A stretch of 64,000 bases of DNA from Dendrocalamus latiflorus (lineage: Eukaryota; Streptophyta; Magnoliopsida; Poales; Poaceae): contig CM029658.1 of NCBI GenBank assembly GCA_017311315.1, forward strand, positions 27,514,629 to 27,578,628. Reading direction: 5' to 3'. The notes beneath the pieces are model-generated. The model ran no database searches. It was not told the origin of the DNA and saw only the letters and a list, made by a program, of their open reading frames with translations. How positions within the stretch are numbered: position 1 is the first letter of the stretch; the number at the start of each line of letters is the position of its first letter. The translations under genes were made by a program, and so were the position numbers. Below are positions 1 to 12,296 of the stretch, one piece after another.

Positions 1-114
1 ATGAAATAAGGTCCATAACAACTAAATAAGACAGCTGGCATTTAGAACTTCAATAATGAAACTTAAGTTGCAAAGGAAAACTGAAATAAATGTTGGAAGT
101 ATAAAACAATTTAC

Positions 115-3100
115 CTTTTGGATTCGAGTGCGCTCTTGTGGAAAGATGGCTTTATGTTCTCTCGTCAAAACAATAGCCTTCAGTTCACTGTTGGTGTGAT
201 CCACCACACCTTCAGCACCAGTCAAAGTGGAACGAGCTAATACTGCTTTAGCATCTCCAGCATTCGCAACTACAACCTGAATTATTTAAGTTGTTACAAG
301 AAAAAAACAGTAATGAAAATATTTAAATTAAGCTTTGAGTTTTGGTAGTTCAATTTTGCAAACTACACAAGGTATGCAACTCAAATAAAAACACTCAGCA
401 TTCAAGTACTAAAAAGATCAAACCACGCAATCTAGTTTCGTACTTGATCTGGTGGAGATTGGGGAAGGGTAGCAATGGCAGGATCGCCCTCTGCCCTTGC
501 GGCAGAGGCTCTGACTTAGCCAAATTAGACTTGAACTATAATCTTTATCGCCTTCTCAGAAGAGGATTCAGCAGCCTTTATATATGAGGCGCCTTCCTAA
601 CAAAGCTTTGCTAAGATATCATATCTATTCCCTAAACAATTCATCTATATAACAGGTAAAAAACTCTTAAAGATAGCAATAACTTATCTCTAAACCGAAT
701 CGGACTCAGCCTTCCTAATTTGGCTAGGTCAAAGCCTCTACCGCAAGGGCAAAGGGCGATCCTGCCATTGCTACCCTTCCCCAATCTCCTCCATATCAGT
801 ACTCATGAGAAACCAATGTGTGGATTATGATATTTGTAAATCACTCATAGAATGGAAATTAAATTCTATGTATTTACTAAAGAAAGAGAGAATCCTGCAA
901 AGCCTGTTTCCATAAAAATTCTAAAAGTGAATATCCAAACACAATTCCAAGGTCCAAAATATATTAATGTGAATAGGTTATGAATAAACAAAGGTTGGGT
1001 TCGAAAGTGCTTTGGCTTTGGTTTTTCACTTCCTACTACAGTAAATAGTTTTTAAACGGTGCGCCTTTTTAAGGTAGAGTCTATAAGTCGATTGTAGTAG
1101 ACATTGTACCGAGTTCAGCTGTACCGACTAAAATCACATGCAACTGTTTCCATCTATGTACTGTCTTTCGTGAACAATTAGAATTCAAAAGTCATAAGCC
1201 AAAAACCACAGCCCAAAAAACGCACCCAAAAGCTTCTTGGTAGTGAAAACTGACCGTTTGTCCCAAGACCCAAACACATACAGCTGTTGCACCATCTTGC
1301 CAGTTTCCTATTGATTTGACAAGAAAATGAGTACTGTTAATCTCAGGAAAGGAACCAAAAAGAAATTAATGAAATTTACATAACAGAGTTTTCTGCGCAC
1401 TATCATTTTTCTAGGCCTTGCATGCTGGGCACACTAAAATTTCTATTGTTATTTTTACCAAAACTAAGAGGTTTATCCTCATTGTAATTAGCACTGAGGA
1501 TCACCATAATGTCATTGTGTCAATATCTAACTTTTACTCGTAGCATGAGCTAAAAAAGCAAATGTCACAAACTTGCAACAAAAAGTTATTCCCACTCCCA
1601 CCAATACCAAATATATCAGCCAACCAGCCTTGCCATATACTCCCTCCAATCACAAAAGGAAGTTGTTTTGAACATTGACACAGTCCCCAAGTTACAACTT
1701 TGACCAGTCATTTTTATTGAAATATAATAATAAAACCTAATAAAACTATAACATTACGAAAGACTTAATCTACATGTACCATTTTCATGTGTCCAATCTA
1801 AATATTCGTAAAGATATTAATAGCCAAAATTTAGAATGTTTGACTATACATATCCTAAAATGACTTCCTTTTGTGACTGGAGGGAGTACTAAGTTGTTAA
1901 CCCTATACTGGCCATAAACACTATACAGGGTCCAAGAAGCCACTGCAAAGCAGAAGTGCAGAACTATATACTGGCCCCTATATACTAAATGCCCAGGCCA
2001 ATTGGTGTCACAATTCACAGCCACTGGAAATCAAGAAGCACAAATGGGGCATTTCTTACCTTTAATGCTTTCCTGCAGTAATGAGTCATCAGTTTTACGA
2101 AAACCTGCAAAACAGACAGATAAATAACATAATTGGTTGGTACACAAATAACATACCAATTACCAATTGCATGACATTAGATAAGGATAAGAAGAACAAT
2201 CAAAGAGCAAAAAGCACCAAAGACATGCATGAGAAACATATATGCTACAAACTGTTTAAATGCTAATGTACAAGAAAACAAGTATACAGAGAGAAGATTT
2301 TGAGTTGAAATCATGTCCCTCAAACACCACATACAAGATGGTGATCCCCATTGCCATTTTCCAGAAACAATACACTCATTCTAGAATGCCAGCTAGAGAA
2401 ATAATTGAAAGATTCTACCATAAGTTCATCATCATAGCAGCATGTAACATGCTCAATGTCAAGTCTGCCTTTCATAATGGATTGTGTTAACACAAATGTA
2501 TTGAAGAAATAGAAACATAGAATCAGGCGACATGAAAATATGTATGTTTGTACATAATACATATGTAAAATTGTAAAGTAAGACGACGAAAACAGTAGAA
2601 GGTGAATCTTCCATTTATGACTAGCCTGATCCTAGTCTAGTGTCTAGACCAGCAATGACCAAGCAGTTACAGTTCATGTACTAGATACCTTCAATGATGG
2701 CCTTTTTTGCAGCTTTAACATCCATCTGCAAAACAATTGATGAATATTAGGTAACTGGCCAGCAACAGAATCTTTCGATTTTTTTTTTCAAATACAAGGG
2801 CAGATGAATCTAAAAACACAACTGAAATATCTTGAATCATGAAAGATAAGATAAATAATTAATATAATTATAGAATGCTCAAATAACCAAAAGAAGGTAG
2901 GCAGTACATAATTTTGTAAAGACTAAAGTAGCACTCTGAGCGAGGAAGTCAATATCAACTTATCAAGAAACAATTAGTGGTTCAGGTAATCTGGTAGAAT
3001 CACCAGGCAGAAGGGAAAGTCGAAAAGTGTGTAAACATTGTAAGTTGTAATGCTTTTTTAGTGTCGATCTTTTTCAAATGTAAATCGTATGCATAAGCCT

Positions 3101-5275
3101 TACATTCGAAAAGGGTTGATACTAAAATAGAGAAAATTCAAAATCCGAGTCATGAAGTTGTCGTCATAGCATGCGGCTCTTAGAAAATTGTGTCGAGTAC
3201 CAAACATCCGAAATCGTGCAACAGCTCGGAAAGCACAAGGTGCAAGGGCTAGGAAAGTAGAGATAAGCAGGAGCAAAGTTGACCGCGGCAACACGATAAA
3301 GAGAATGTGGAAGGTGACACAAATAGAGATAACTATTAAATCAAGCTGAAGAGAGAGATAGAAACATAGCAGCGCAGATCGAAGCCTAAGACAGTGGTAG
3401 CGCAGTGCAAAAGAAGCGCAACAAATGCGCGGTGCAGAAGAAACGCGGTGGCCTTAGAGGCTCGGGACGGCGGCTTAAAAAGAAACGGCGGCATCATAAA
3501 GACTTCTTTGATCTGCAGTGGCTTAAAGAGAAGAGCGACAGCTGCGATTATGCGAAAGGAAGGAGATGGCCACATTCGATCTCAGAGGATGAATCACGGC
3601 TAGCAAAGCAATCGGCTGATTAGCAAGGAATTTATGGACTCGCATGGCATTGACAAACTGAAAAGGAGATGCTACGGACTTGGACGGACGCAAACGAAAG
3701 ACTCAAAACAAAAAAAACTCAAAGGCCGGATTATAGCAACAGCCACACCAACAGCAAAGAGCTTGCTCCAACATGTTCTCAGCTCCACCACCACCCCAAC
3801 CAAACATCCAACATCTCATGCCATCCCCTTCCACATTTCCTCCCCTGCCCTGCATCCTTTCGTCCCATCTCACTCCACCGAGGCGACAAAGAGGAGCCAA
3901 GAGCAGAGGCCAGCGCAGGCGCAGGTGGGCAGGCGCTCGAGGAAGACGCGGCGACGGCGAGGAGGGCGCCGAATCCGGCGGCGGGGAGGCTGGATCCGGC
4001 AGCAGAGACGGCCGAATCCGGGACGGGCTCAGCGCAACGACCGGGAGGCAGTGCGGATCCGGCACAACGAACTCCGGGCGCAGGCGTCTAGATGGCGGCA
4101 CTGTGGAATCGAGTGGCGGCCGGAAGAGGTGGCTGCCCTTGGGAGTGGTGGCGGCGACGGCGGTCGGCGGTCACCGCCGACAGCCAGAGCGAAGGCTGGG
4201 TTCAAAACCTAGGCTCTGATACCATGTAAGTTGTAATGCTTGCTTGCGTATTGCACATTTGCACAGTCCAAAGATGGTTATATAGTACAGACTCAACGCA
4301 TACAACCCTAAACCCTATACAATGGGAAAATGCCTAAATACCCTTAACAAACATAATAGGAAGCTAAGCGTGAAAAGCTTTGTGCTGATTTCCCAGAAAA
4401 CTTGATAACACAGGACTCCAAGGGAATAAAAATATTAATTGAATAAGCATAGAAGCAGAAGAAAAAACTGTGGAGGATGCAAAAGAAAAAATATCTGAGT
4501 ATAGCAGGCAATGAAATCTTTGTTAATGATAAAAAAAACCACCTGTATGAGCAACTAGAGGCAGAAGAAAACAGCATAATGATTAATGACAACATTGAAA
4601 AGAAGCAGACAAGGTAAACAGACCAACTCACGTGGTAATCCTGCAGCGATGACATTCTGATGTAAATGTTTCTGTGCATATTCTGCAGCCAGGCGACCAC
4701 CATGCCCATCGTATATCGCAAAATGTGCACATCTGCATCAAGCTACACATTAAACTACATGCATTGCATCAAGTGCTTAACAGTTAACATGAACAGAAAG
4801 AGGGGCACCTCAGATTTCGTGTAGATTCCATGCTAGCATCAGGAAGCACCACCCAGGCATCTTCCATAGTATGCCTGCAACCCTTGTCTTCTGCAGCATC
4901 AGCTTCAACAGTAGTCAATATCATGTTTTGCTCACTTGAAACCTTCGAGTTGGTTGTGGCTTTCTCATCCGAAACACACGGGTCTGTCAGCACCTTGCTT
5001 TCCTTTTGGGAGCTGTCTCTCTTTTCACCATTAGTTCCAGCCTCTACATTATACTCCGTTTCAGTAGCAGTGTCAACACCTTTTGGGCGCTTTGATACAC
5101 AATCTTCATCGGTGGAGCTGGCTTCACGCTTTAGATGAGCCATGCTGTCTCTCTTTTCACCATTAGTTCCAGCCTCTACATTATACTCCGTTTCAGTAGC
5201 AGTGTCAACACCTTTTGGGCGCTTTGATACACAATCTTCATCGGTGGAGCTGGCTTCACGCTTTAGATGAGCCAT
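115..5275 (-). CDS. Protein phosphatase 2C, ILKAP/At1g18030-like (3' end off window)
   Basis: Metal-dependent Ser/Thr phosphatase of the PPM/PP2C family. Coding exons read on the minus strand: 4809-5275, 4624-4732, 2689-2725, 2060-2104, 1255-1307 and 115-276, all with GT/AG borders; together they give 291 whole codons, and the remaining exons lie beyond position 1. Visible motifs: RHTMED at residues 134-139 and the metal-binding DGHGG at 164-168, then ATAVCVWV and VVVANAGDAKAVLA. The wording EDKGCRHTMEDAW and LTREHKAIFPQERTRIQK matches the Arabidopsis At1g18030 / integrin-linked-kinase-associated phosphatase group as I know it. The N-terminal 88 residues are two identical 44-residue blocks, each starting with MAHLKREAS; the first ATG (5273-5275) was chosen because it gives the longest frame, but the second (5141-5143) is equally plausible. 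The N-terminal extension is acidic, lysine-rich and probably disordered. Family assignment is firm; orthology is inference. Confidence 0.93.
446..797. mobile_element. Fold-back (MITE-like) inverted-repeat element
   Basis: The two ends form a long inverted repeat of about 85 bp: left arm starts GATCTGGTGGAGATTGGGG at 446, right arm ends CCCCAATCTCCTCCATATC at 797. The arms include GC-rich stretches around GGCAGGATCGCCC. The middle is AT-rich and non-coding. It lies in the PP2C intron between the exons at 115-276 and 1255-1307. No certain target duplication; MULE-type MITE is one possibility. Confidence 0.7.
1000..1245. repeat. Dispersed MITE-like repeat, copy 1
   Basis: AT-rich stretch with a recognisable core (AGAGTCTATAAGTCGATTGTA, then a GAGTTCA...TACCGACTAAAATCAC segment and a tail of AAAAGTCATAAGCC). 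Related sequence recurs near 10700-10920, 25285-25525, 46456-46620 (opposite strand) and 48570-48790. Non-coding; boundaries approximate. Confidence 0.55.
1640..1886. mobile_element. Stowaway MITE (Tc1/mariner type)
   Basis: 247-bp element with the signature ends CTCCCTCC ... GGAGGGAG, flanked by TA on both sides (1638-1639 and 1887-1888). The inverted repeats extend inward (CAATCACAAAAGGAAGT against ACTTCCTTTTGTGACTG). Non-coding; inserted in the PP2C intron between the exons at 1255-1307 and 2060-2104. Confidence 0.92.
3039..4349 (-). mobile_element. TRIM-like small LTR retroelement in PP2C intron 2
   Basis: 1311-bp insertion flanked by a perfect 5-bp duplication AACAT (3034-3038 and 4350-4354). 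On the minus strand a 125-bp LTR (4225-4349) starts TGTTAAGGG, contains CTATATAA and ends ACAACTTACA; directly next to it is TGGTATCAGAGCC (4212-4224), complementary to initiator tRNA-Met, i.e. a primer-binding site. At the other end only the last 15 or so bases of the LTR (GCATTACAACTTACA) remain. The interior (about 3370-4210) is GC-rich with long overlapping open frames in several frames and encodes no gag, protease or polymerase I can recognise; it may be captured host sequence. Same orientation as the host gene. Confidence 0.85.
4212..4349 (-). repeat. 5' LTR and primer-binding site of the TRIM-like element
   Basis: LTR at 4225-4349 (TG...CA ends on the minus strand) followed without spacer by the 13-base initiator-Met PBS. 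At 125 bp it falls within the usual TRIM LTR size range. Confidence 0.85.
5012..5275 (-). repeat. Exact 132-bp tandem duplication in PP2C exon 1
   Basis: Two back-to-back copies, 5144-5275 and 5012-5143, that I read as base-for-base identical. Each encodes the same 44 residues beginning MAHLKREASSTDEDC and ending NGEKRDS, so the duplication keeps frame and also duplicates the initiation codon. Identity at synonymous sites suggests a very recent event or an assembly duplication. Confidence 0.95.
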
Positions 5276-6340
5276 GATGAGTCTAAACTCTAAAGCTTCC
5301 AATAGCCTTGTATCAATTTCACCTATTTATACGACCGCTCTCAGATGAACTACAAATAAAAGCCAGGAAAAGTAAGAGCTTATAAGATACAAAGGCACTA
5401 AAAGATAGTTGCAAAACAAAAAGGGCATTAACCAGAAATTAGCCAAAAAGAGACGCTTTGAGAAAGTATCTAGGAGGCAACTCAAACAAGTGGGTGAGCG
5501 ACAGACCACCAATCTAGTTCACAGCACAATTCAGAAATGTTACTTAGAACAGAGTACTTAATAACACTGTAGCCAAATTACCATATCAAGATATTAGCAC
5601 AATTGGATAAACTTCCCACACAGGAAAATGATGCTAATCACCGTCCTCCCAAAATAATCAAATTCCTCCTCCCTGAAGAAACCGTACTCCTCGGAGTCTG
5701 CCATCCCATCAACCCACATTGAACACAACATAGCGCACTAATAACTAGATTCAACATTTCAACGTATACACAAACTTAGGGCATTCAAACAAGACCCCAA
5801 AGATAGTTTAATTGATTAAGATTTGGCACAAATCGGCCAATTCGACGGGGTAGCCTGAAGCTAAAACCACGTGATTTGGAAAAAACCTTGCTTCCGGTTA
5901 GGGTTCTGAGGGGACTAAACGCATCCCTGCTCTGTCCCTAGATCCCAGAATCGAAGAAGCACCTCTAGCTACCTACCCATGCGAAGCAACTGCGAGCTAC
6001 TATTGGTGAGAAAATTGGACAGATAAACACTAAAAATCAGCAAATTTCTAACGATCTACCATCCAAGAGGACCCCAAGAAGCGCTAGTAGGAATAGAGGG
6101 AAGCGAGCAGAGTTTAGCGAGGCAGCGACGAGGAGTTCACCAAGAACCCGGATGATGGGCTTACCCGCAGATCGCGGTGCTTACCTCTTGGGGCCGCTGC
6201 CGGGTGCCTCGGGCTCCGTGCGCTCGCTAACGGAGCGGCGGCGGGGTCGCCGGCGAGGAGCGGAGGTGGTGATGATGGTGGCAGGTGGGGTTAGGTCGTT
6301 GCCTCGTTGGGGAGGCGATAAGAAATGGTAACCTTTCGGG
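5276..6340 (-). promoter_or_regulatory. PP2C 5' UTR, probable leader intron and promoter region
   Basis: Upstream of the PP2C start. On the minus strand a plausible acceptor (ACAAG before GCTATTGG, near 5313) and donor-like sites (GTAAGC) near 6190 and 6165 suggest a first non-coding exon at roughly 6170-6330 and a leader intron of about 0.9 kb. The 6160-6300 stretch is GC-rich, as usual for a grass 5' UTR. No clear TATA box was found. Exon limits are approximate. Confidence 0.5.
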
Positions 6341-9041
6341 CTGGGCCTATAGCCCGCGGTTTAGGGCCAACGGGCCCAGTTTAGGTGGCCCGGCCTGCAC
6401 CACAGTACACAGGGAGCGGCACTTGTGGATGGGTGTTCTTTCGGACTACAACTCATAGCTTTTGTTTGCGCTTTTCGGTATGGCAGCAGACGGTAAAGAC
6501 ATTGACACGAATAGCACATATGATTTTAAGTTCACAAAGCCATTTGGAGAATCTGAGTAAGATGTTGCCATTTTTTTGACCTTTAGCTTTTTGACTTTCA
6601 AAGAAACCCAAAGCTAAAAAGAGTCGGGAATTGACATCTATCACCATGCAAGTATAGGATGATTCAAGTAAATACCATTCATCCCGTTGTGGATGCCCTT
6701 AACGCGCTACCTCTAGTGCATTGTAGGGAATGTGCTATATCATTTACCGTCGCCCCCCATGCCCCACTGCCCTCCAACTTCTCCATCATCGCGGGCCTAT
6801 CTTCGTCTCACTCACTGCCTCGTCTTGCTGGCCTGTATCCACCATTGGCTTTCAACGTCTTCACCGCCTTCCATGCTCCCGCCACCTTGCCACATCACTT
6901 TCACTCCTTGCCCACTGTCGCCGTAGCCCCGCCTAATCTAACTTGCTAGTCTTGTCATCATCATACCACCCACTGCCCTTCTCCAAACCCATGGCTGACA
7001 GCCACACTGTGGGGCCTTCGCTGCCCACCCTTGCTAGTCAAGTTCCCTGGAAACTATTACCCTAACTTGGGAAACCCTAACCCTCATGCTGAGTGGCCGC
7101 TGGCGTGGAGAAGAGAATGCATGGGAGAAGAGCAGACGCGAAAGGCATTCCACGTAATAATGCATCCATTATTTATGGAAGTGTGATAAAAACCTGCTAA
7201 CATAAATTTTTATGAGATCCATGTAGATATATATAATGGTCAAAGATAGTTGTTGCAGATTCGAAAACTTTACCATGTGCATGGGGTCAATTATCACTAT
7301 ACAATATTTGAGTGGAGTTATTTCTACAAAAATTATAGACTTATATGTAAATTTAAAGTCAAATAAGGATACTTCGCAAAAAACAAAGCCTACAAAGTGA
7401 GTTGACCACATAGCTAATACCTAGCTCCGCCACTTATCAATGACTCAAAGTTGAAAATGTTTAATTAATTCCAAAGATCCTAATGCTACACTGAGCTAAG
7501 TATATAGGGATTCCTAAACATCAATAACTATATGGGAGCACTGATACGAAGCAGGTTTTAGGTAGGTTTCAGCGAATTTTGGATCATCGTGGGATTCAAG
7601 TATCAACTAGGTTTCAGCATGTTTCAACCATGTTTTAGCAAGCTTCGAGCTGGTTTCATATTCAAACTAACCATATGGTTCAGGTAGGTCGTTTCAGCAA
7701 AAACTTCAAGTAAGAAACAGTTTTAAGACGACCAGTGAGCTGGTGGCAGTAGGTCAAGGGTAAAAAGACAGCTGGAGTAGTAGAGATAATCAGACAGCCG
7801 GGAAGTTATACTCTGATACCTTTTCTTATGTGCAACAACTCCGAATCGATCAAGTATTGTTATATACGGTACGAGCATGTATGATATCAAGACGAAGTAG
7901 ATAAATCTCATAGAGTGAACCGAAATAATGATGACAAAACAATCATGACAAAAGAGAAGATATTTTGTGAAGCCGACCATAAATTCGTTAAGCGTACAAC
8001 CTTAAAAGTGTATAAGAAATTATTATCCTCTCGCAATCTTGAATCTTTTAGGATCATCGGATTTTTACTCTATATAAGAATCTAGTGCTAAAAAATAATT
8101 TAGAATTTAATTCTTTTGTGTGCCTTTGCTTTGGATTAGTTTCTTTTGCTTGACTTTTGGATTGAGTTCTCTATGGTCACACCTCATGGTTTTTATCAGT
8201 GGTGGAGCTAGAAAAATTTTATTGGCTGTGCACAATGCGCATGTCGTACCTTCTTGGATACGTCCTCAACCACCGTGCTACACTTCCTTGGATGCACACC
8301 CTCACCATGCCTTTGCAAACATCGACTCGCCATGCTACCCACACAATTCTTTAATTGATGTCTTACTATCTATGCTGTCAAATTTTCTAAAATTTGACTA
8401 CTAATATGTTTAAAACTATCTAGATTTATCGCTAAAAAATACTTTTGTAATATTATAATTTTATTAGCATATAAATAAAATAAAATTATAAATAGTAATG
8501 GTCAAAGTCACATCTCGTAGACCGTGAAAACTAAAAAATCACTTAAAAAAGAACGAAGGGAGCAATAAAATATTAGCGTTGGGTAAATCATACATTATGA
8601 ATATTGTATTTACATGGTACTTTAACATTACTATATAATTAATTGGGCTTTCATCCCAATTAATTGTCAACTTTACATATTTAGTTGTGAAAATAATTTA
8701 ATTTTATGGCATCATAACGATAATAAATACTAACATTGACAAATAAATTTTATGGATTTTTAGTACACTATATAATCTGCATGACAGTTTGTATACTCTA
8801 CCACTCAAAAAATATGTAGCGTTTTTAGTACATCTATACATAGTACAACAATATTGATGTGGCATATTAATGTCACATATAGCTTCAAAATTTATACGCA
8901 AAATATCTTGTATAAGACACTCCATATTAGTTTTGAATCATTGCACTCAGTAATGGTCCAGATGGCTAAAACAATTAGAGAATCAAACACTCTTTTTTGA
9001 GTTAGAAACTAAAAATATTCCTAACAGCTAAATAAAATAAA
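6341..9041. other. Gene-free intergenic stretch
   Basis: No gene supported. Holds GC-moderate unique-looking DNA (6380-7150), AT-rich DNA with several repeats of a GGTTTCAGC-like phrase at 7555-7700, and a stretch near 8400-8560 that ends in a lone Stowaway-like terminus (GAACGAAGGGAGCA). Short open frames here lack codon structure, splice logic or recognisable domains. Confidence 0.6.
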
Positions 9042-9232
9042 GCACGAAAACCACCTCTTAGTGACATGGTAGACTTAAACCTATTAGAGTTCAAATCTTA
9101 GCGCTTCAGTAGGAATTTTATAAGGCCGCGAATTTATTCCGGCCTGTGTCTTTCTAGGCTTGTGCTAAGATGGTGCACTAGCTTGTGCGTGTGTAGTGGT
9201 GTGTGCGTGTGTGAGTCTTTCTTGTAATCAAA
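9042..9232 (+). mobile_element. Putative tRNA-derived SINE
   Basis: Contains Pol III-like boxes: an A-box-like TAGTGACATGGTAGA followed about 25 bases later by a B-box-like GAGTTCAAATC. The 3' part is GT-rich and ends in CTTGTAATC plus an A-rich tail. A 12-base direct repeat AAATAAAATAAA flanks it (9030-9041 and 9233-9244), consistent with a target duplication, although the repeat is low-complexity. No family name assigned. Confidence 0.55.
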
Positions 9233-9244
9233 AAATAAAATAAA

Positions 9245-10435
9245 ACACTTTTATACTATTCACATGATGCCACATAAGCAGAGAAAAAAATAGGTCTGAG
9301 CTGCCTACAAAACCTAAAAGATGGTATAAAATACAAATTGCATATAATTTCTTCAAGCATTATTAAATTGCAATGAAGTCTAACTTCAACTATAACATAT
9401 AGCAAGAAAGAGATATACATAGCTTTTAAAAATTTTAGGGGTGCCTGCGCATACCGGGCATCCCCTTGGCTCCGCTCATGGCTTTTATATAGTCCCTGTC
9501 CCCCATTATTCTCCTCCAAAATAAGAGTAGGAATCTTTGTAGCATACTCTCTCCAAATCTTAATAGGATTTGGATATGACACTGAGTCTCCCTGCAGTCT
9601 CAACAAAGGAGTCGATAGTGTACCAGTCTAAAGCTCATTTGGGGGAAAATATGCGCCGAAATCGATCAGGCGCACGGAGGTGGAAGATGTTCCAAGTAGC
9701 GACGGTGGTGCCCAAAATCCGTACGTCGTGAGGCGAGCGGCGACCCGTCGGATCAATGGTGGTAGCGACGTACGTTAGGCACGAGCTTGAACTGCTTCAG
9801 TTGATATATGTACACGGAGGGAGTATATACAAGGGAATGATCGCATGCAATTTGTAAAATCTGTTTAGGGGTCACCTAATTTCATGTGGAGGTGCTATGC
9901 TATACTCGATCGTCTTTGGAGCTTGTGCATCAAACATGGACAAAAAGTAAGATATTAGTTGGACGATTCATGGATTTCAATGCTATTGCAGCGTTGCTAG
10001 GCCTGTTCTCACAAAGAACAAGCAGTGCAAACGAACAAAAAGGAAGAGTTGTCTCCTGGAACGACATGGAGGAGGAGGTGTCTATGCAGAAATTGTTATG
10101 GACTTACTAAATGACCTTATTTATTCTCCCGGGACGCTAGCAAGATCTAACAGTTCCATCTGCTCTTCTTAATGATCTGTACGTACTTGGGGCTCTGTTT
10201 AAACCGACATATACATGTATAGGAGGGCACTCGCAAAATTGCAGGGTTTAATTTCCAGCAGTGTTCCACTGCCCACACAGACTTAATGAGCATTCTGGAA
10301 GATGTATTCCTTTGCCATCCATTTGTCTTCCTAACCTATACGGTATACATGCACGCATGCATCTATCTGCGAGAAGTCCGTGGACTTTGGTTGGTCGGAT
10401 GCCTCTAGCCTAGCCGGATTGAAACTGGTTTTAGT
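9245..10435. other. Gene-free intergenic stretch
   Basis: No supported gene. The segment at 9430-9800 is compositionally different (GC-rich, with GCACGGAGGTGG and GTACGTCGTGAGG) and may be a degraded transposon fragment. The remainder is AT-rich. Confidence 0.5.
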
Positions 10436-10694
10436 CTCTCCATCCAAATTTATAGGACGTATTTTCTTTTAATATATAGATCAAAAAATAGTAAAAATAA
10501 CTAAATTATCCATAATTATTATCTCTAAGCACTATATTTAATACATGTATGTAGAGAATATCAAGTAAAATTGTATATTTATTAGGGGTATAAAGGGAAC
10601 ATCACACTAATTTTACATCAAAATATAAAATACATTCTATATTTATAGACAAAATCATTCAAAAAAATGCGTCTTATAAACTTAAATAGAGGGG
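10436..10694. mobile_element. MITE, copy A of a two-copy family
   Basis: About 259 bp, collinear with 12297-12555: both share TAGGACG/TATGACG followed by TATTTTC, the phrase ATTATTATCTCTAAGCA, ATATCACACTAATTTT-type sequence and a terminal TTATAAACTTAAA. Ends resemble Stowaway/mariner termini. Non-coding. Confidence 0.7.
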
Positions 10695-11621
10695 ACAATT
10701 GGGCTCCAATTTGGTGCGAGTCACTCTAGGTCATGACATGATTGCCGTATTTTCTCAAGACGGGGTCTACAAGTTAAACGATCTACACGTTAAAAGTCCA
10801 ACATCTGTACCAGCCAAAATCGCAAGTGAGTATCTGTCTCTCCGTAATCTGTACCGTAAACAGCCAAAATTCAAAAATTTCAGCCAAAAGCCATAAGCTG
10901 CAGCCGAAAAGAACAGGCCCTAAACCAAAGCATGCAGTCCAAGCCATCAAACAAGATGCATAGGGGTGAATCTATCTATAGGACAAGCATGGGCGATCAC
11001 CTGAGGTAGACCATGCCGCCGGTACCCCCCAACCCCGCCTCCATCTCCACATGGTCACATGAACCATGGCTGCCTGACGGCCGTTGAGGTTTTCAAAGTT
11101 CAGACGCTTGAGGAAGAAGATGAGTTACAGATAGAGGAGATAGCTCACAGCCGAAGTGTCGAACGCGCGCTGCCTCAGTGACTTTTGGTCCAACTGCTGA
11201 AGGCTAAGCCCGAAGTAAAAGGCAATTAAGCAAGACCCAACTCCCAAGTGAAAAGCAGCATGCAAGTAGGCAACAGAGGGCCCTAGGACGAATGGAGGCT
11301 GCGTGCGCGTGCAACGTCTGGCAGCCTGCGTGCGCGTCCAGCGACAGCAGCGCAGGCCAAGGACAGCGGCGGCCGGCAGGCGCGCGCAACGTGGGACTCG
11401 GATTGTTCGCTCCATCCGATCTAAACTTTTATTCTAGATCCGTCATTGAAGATGCATGCTTCATATTGCTCTTAGCAAAGGATACAATGTGATCTGTCAC
11501 TTAATTAGTAGATGAGGAATCCTTAGCAACTAATAAACGGTGCCAATTAACGTGGTGTGAGCTTTATGGAATCTTTCATTAAATTCGTTACATATACCAA
11601 TTTTTATGATGGGCAGGGCAT

Positions 11622-11900
11622 CTCCAATGGTCTGAGTTAGCTAGCTATATGCATGTACACATCAGCATATATCCTATGTAGAGGAAAGAGAGTATGCAAA
11701 AAAATCGAGCCAGCTCTTCCTTAAGCACTAGTCTATAACGCAAAACGAGATAACCTCTATAAATGATAGTTCTTTTCTGTGTGTGCATGTAAGCATCAAA
11801 TAGCTATCCTTATAGATAGTTTTTAGAATGCTAGCTTTAGTGTGTACTATATAAATGATGTGGAAGTCTTATAGTTAGTTACTAGCTATAACCATTGGAG
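11622..11900. mobile_element. Small inverted-repeat element (MITE-like)
   Basis: Ends CTCCAATGGT and ACCATTGGAG form an inverted repeat around 260 bp of AT-rich sequence that itself contains TTAGCTAGCTATA and AGTTACTAGCTATA. The GGCATCTCCAATGG start is a common end type of plant MITEs. Exact limits and target duplication not determined. Confidence 0.55.
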
Positions 11901-12296
11901 GCGGGGGCCTTGCAAATTGAAGGATTTGACTCGAGGAAAAGACGTGCACTGCACTAGGAAGCTAGCTATCCTCTATCTATAGCACATAATAAACACAAAA
12001 CGGCCAAAACAGCCAGCCATGCAGCTAAACAACACAGACTATGACGTCCATGCCTCGATTTTCATGAATATTGCGCCTGATTCAAAGCCACTTGTTCGAT
12101 CAGTAGTCAATGTAACATCGATTTTTAATTTCTATTTTTTCTCTCCTAGAAGGTAACATTCCCAATTTCTACCAAAATGATTCTAAAAAAAAACTCTAAG
12201 AAAATTGAGCATTTTTTTGAAGGATTAGAGCACTTTGCAAATAATACCCTATTTTCCCAACTCGCAAAACATAACAATGAAAAGATAATTGTACTT

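Noticed and set aside
3634..4219. Three overlapping open frames in PP2C intron 2
   Set aside because: Explained by GC-rich interior of the TRIM-like element; no domain, open in all frames because of composition.
4344..4730. 128-aa minus-strand frame covering PP2C exon 2
   Set aside because: A different frame of the real exon 4624-4732 (CAHFAIYDGHGG), extended into the intron.
9042..9232. A possible tRNA gene
   Set aside because: Box-like motifs are present but no cloverleaf or acceptor stem can be formed; SINE is the better reading.
11125..11492. GC-rich overlapping frames at 11.1-11.5 kb
   Set aside because: No recognisable domain, open on both strands, no splice partners; likely transposon debris.
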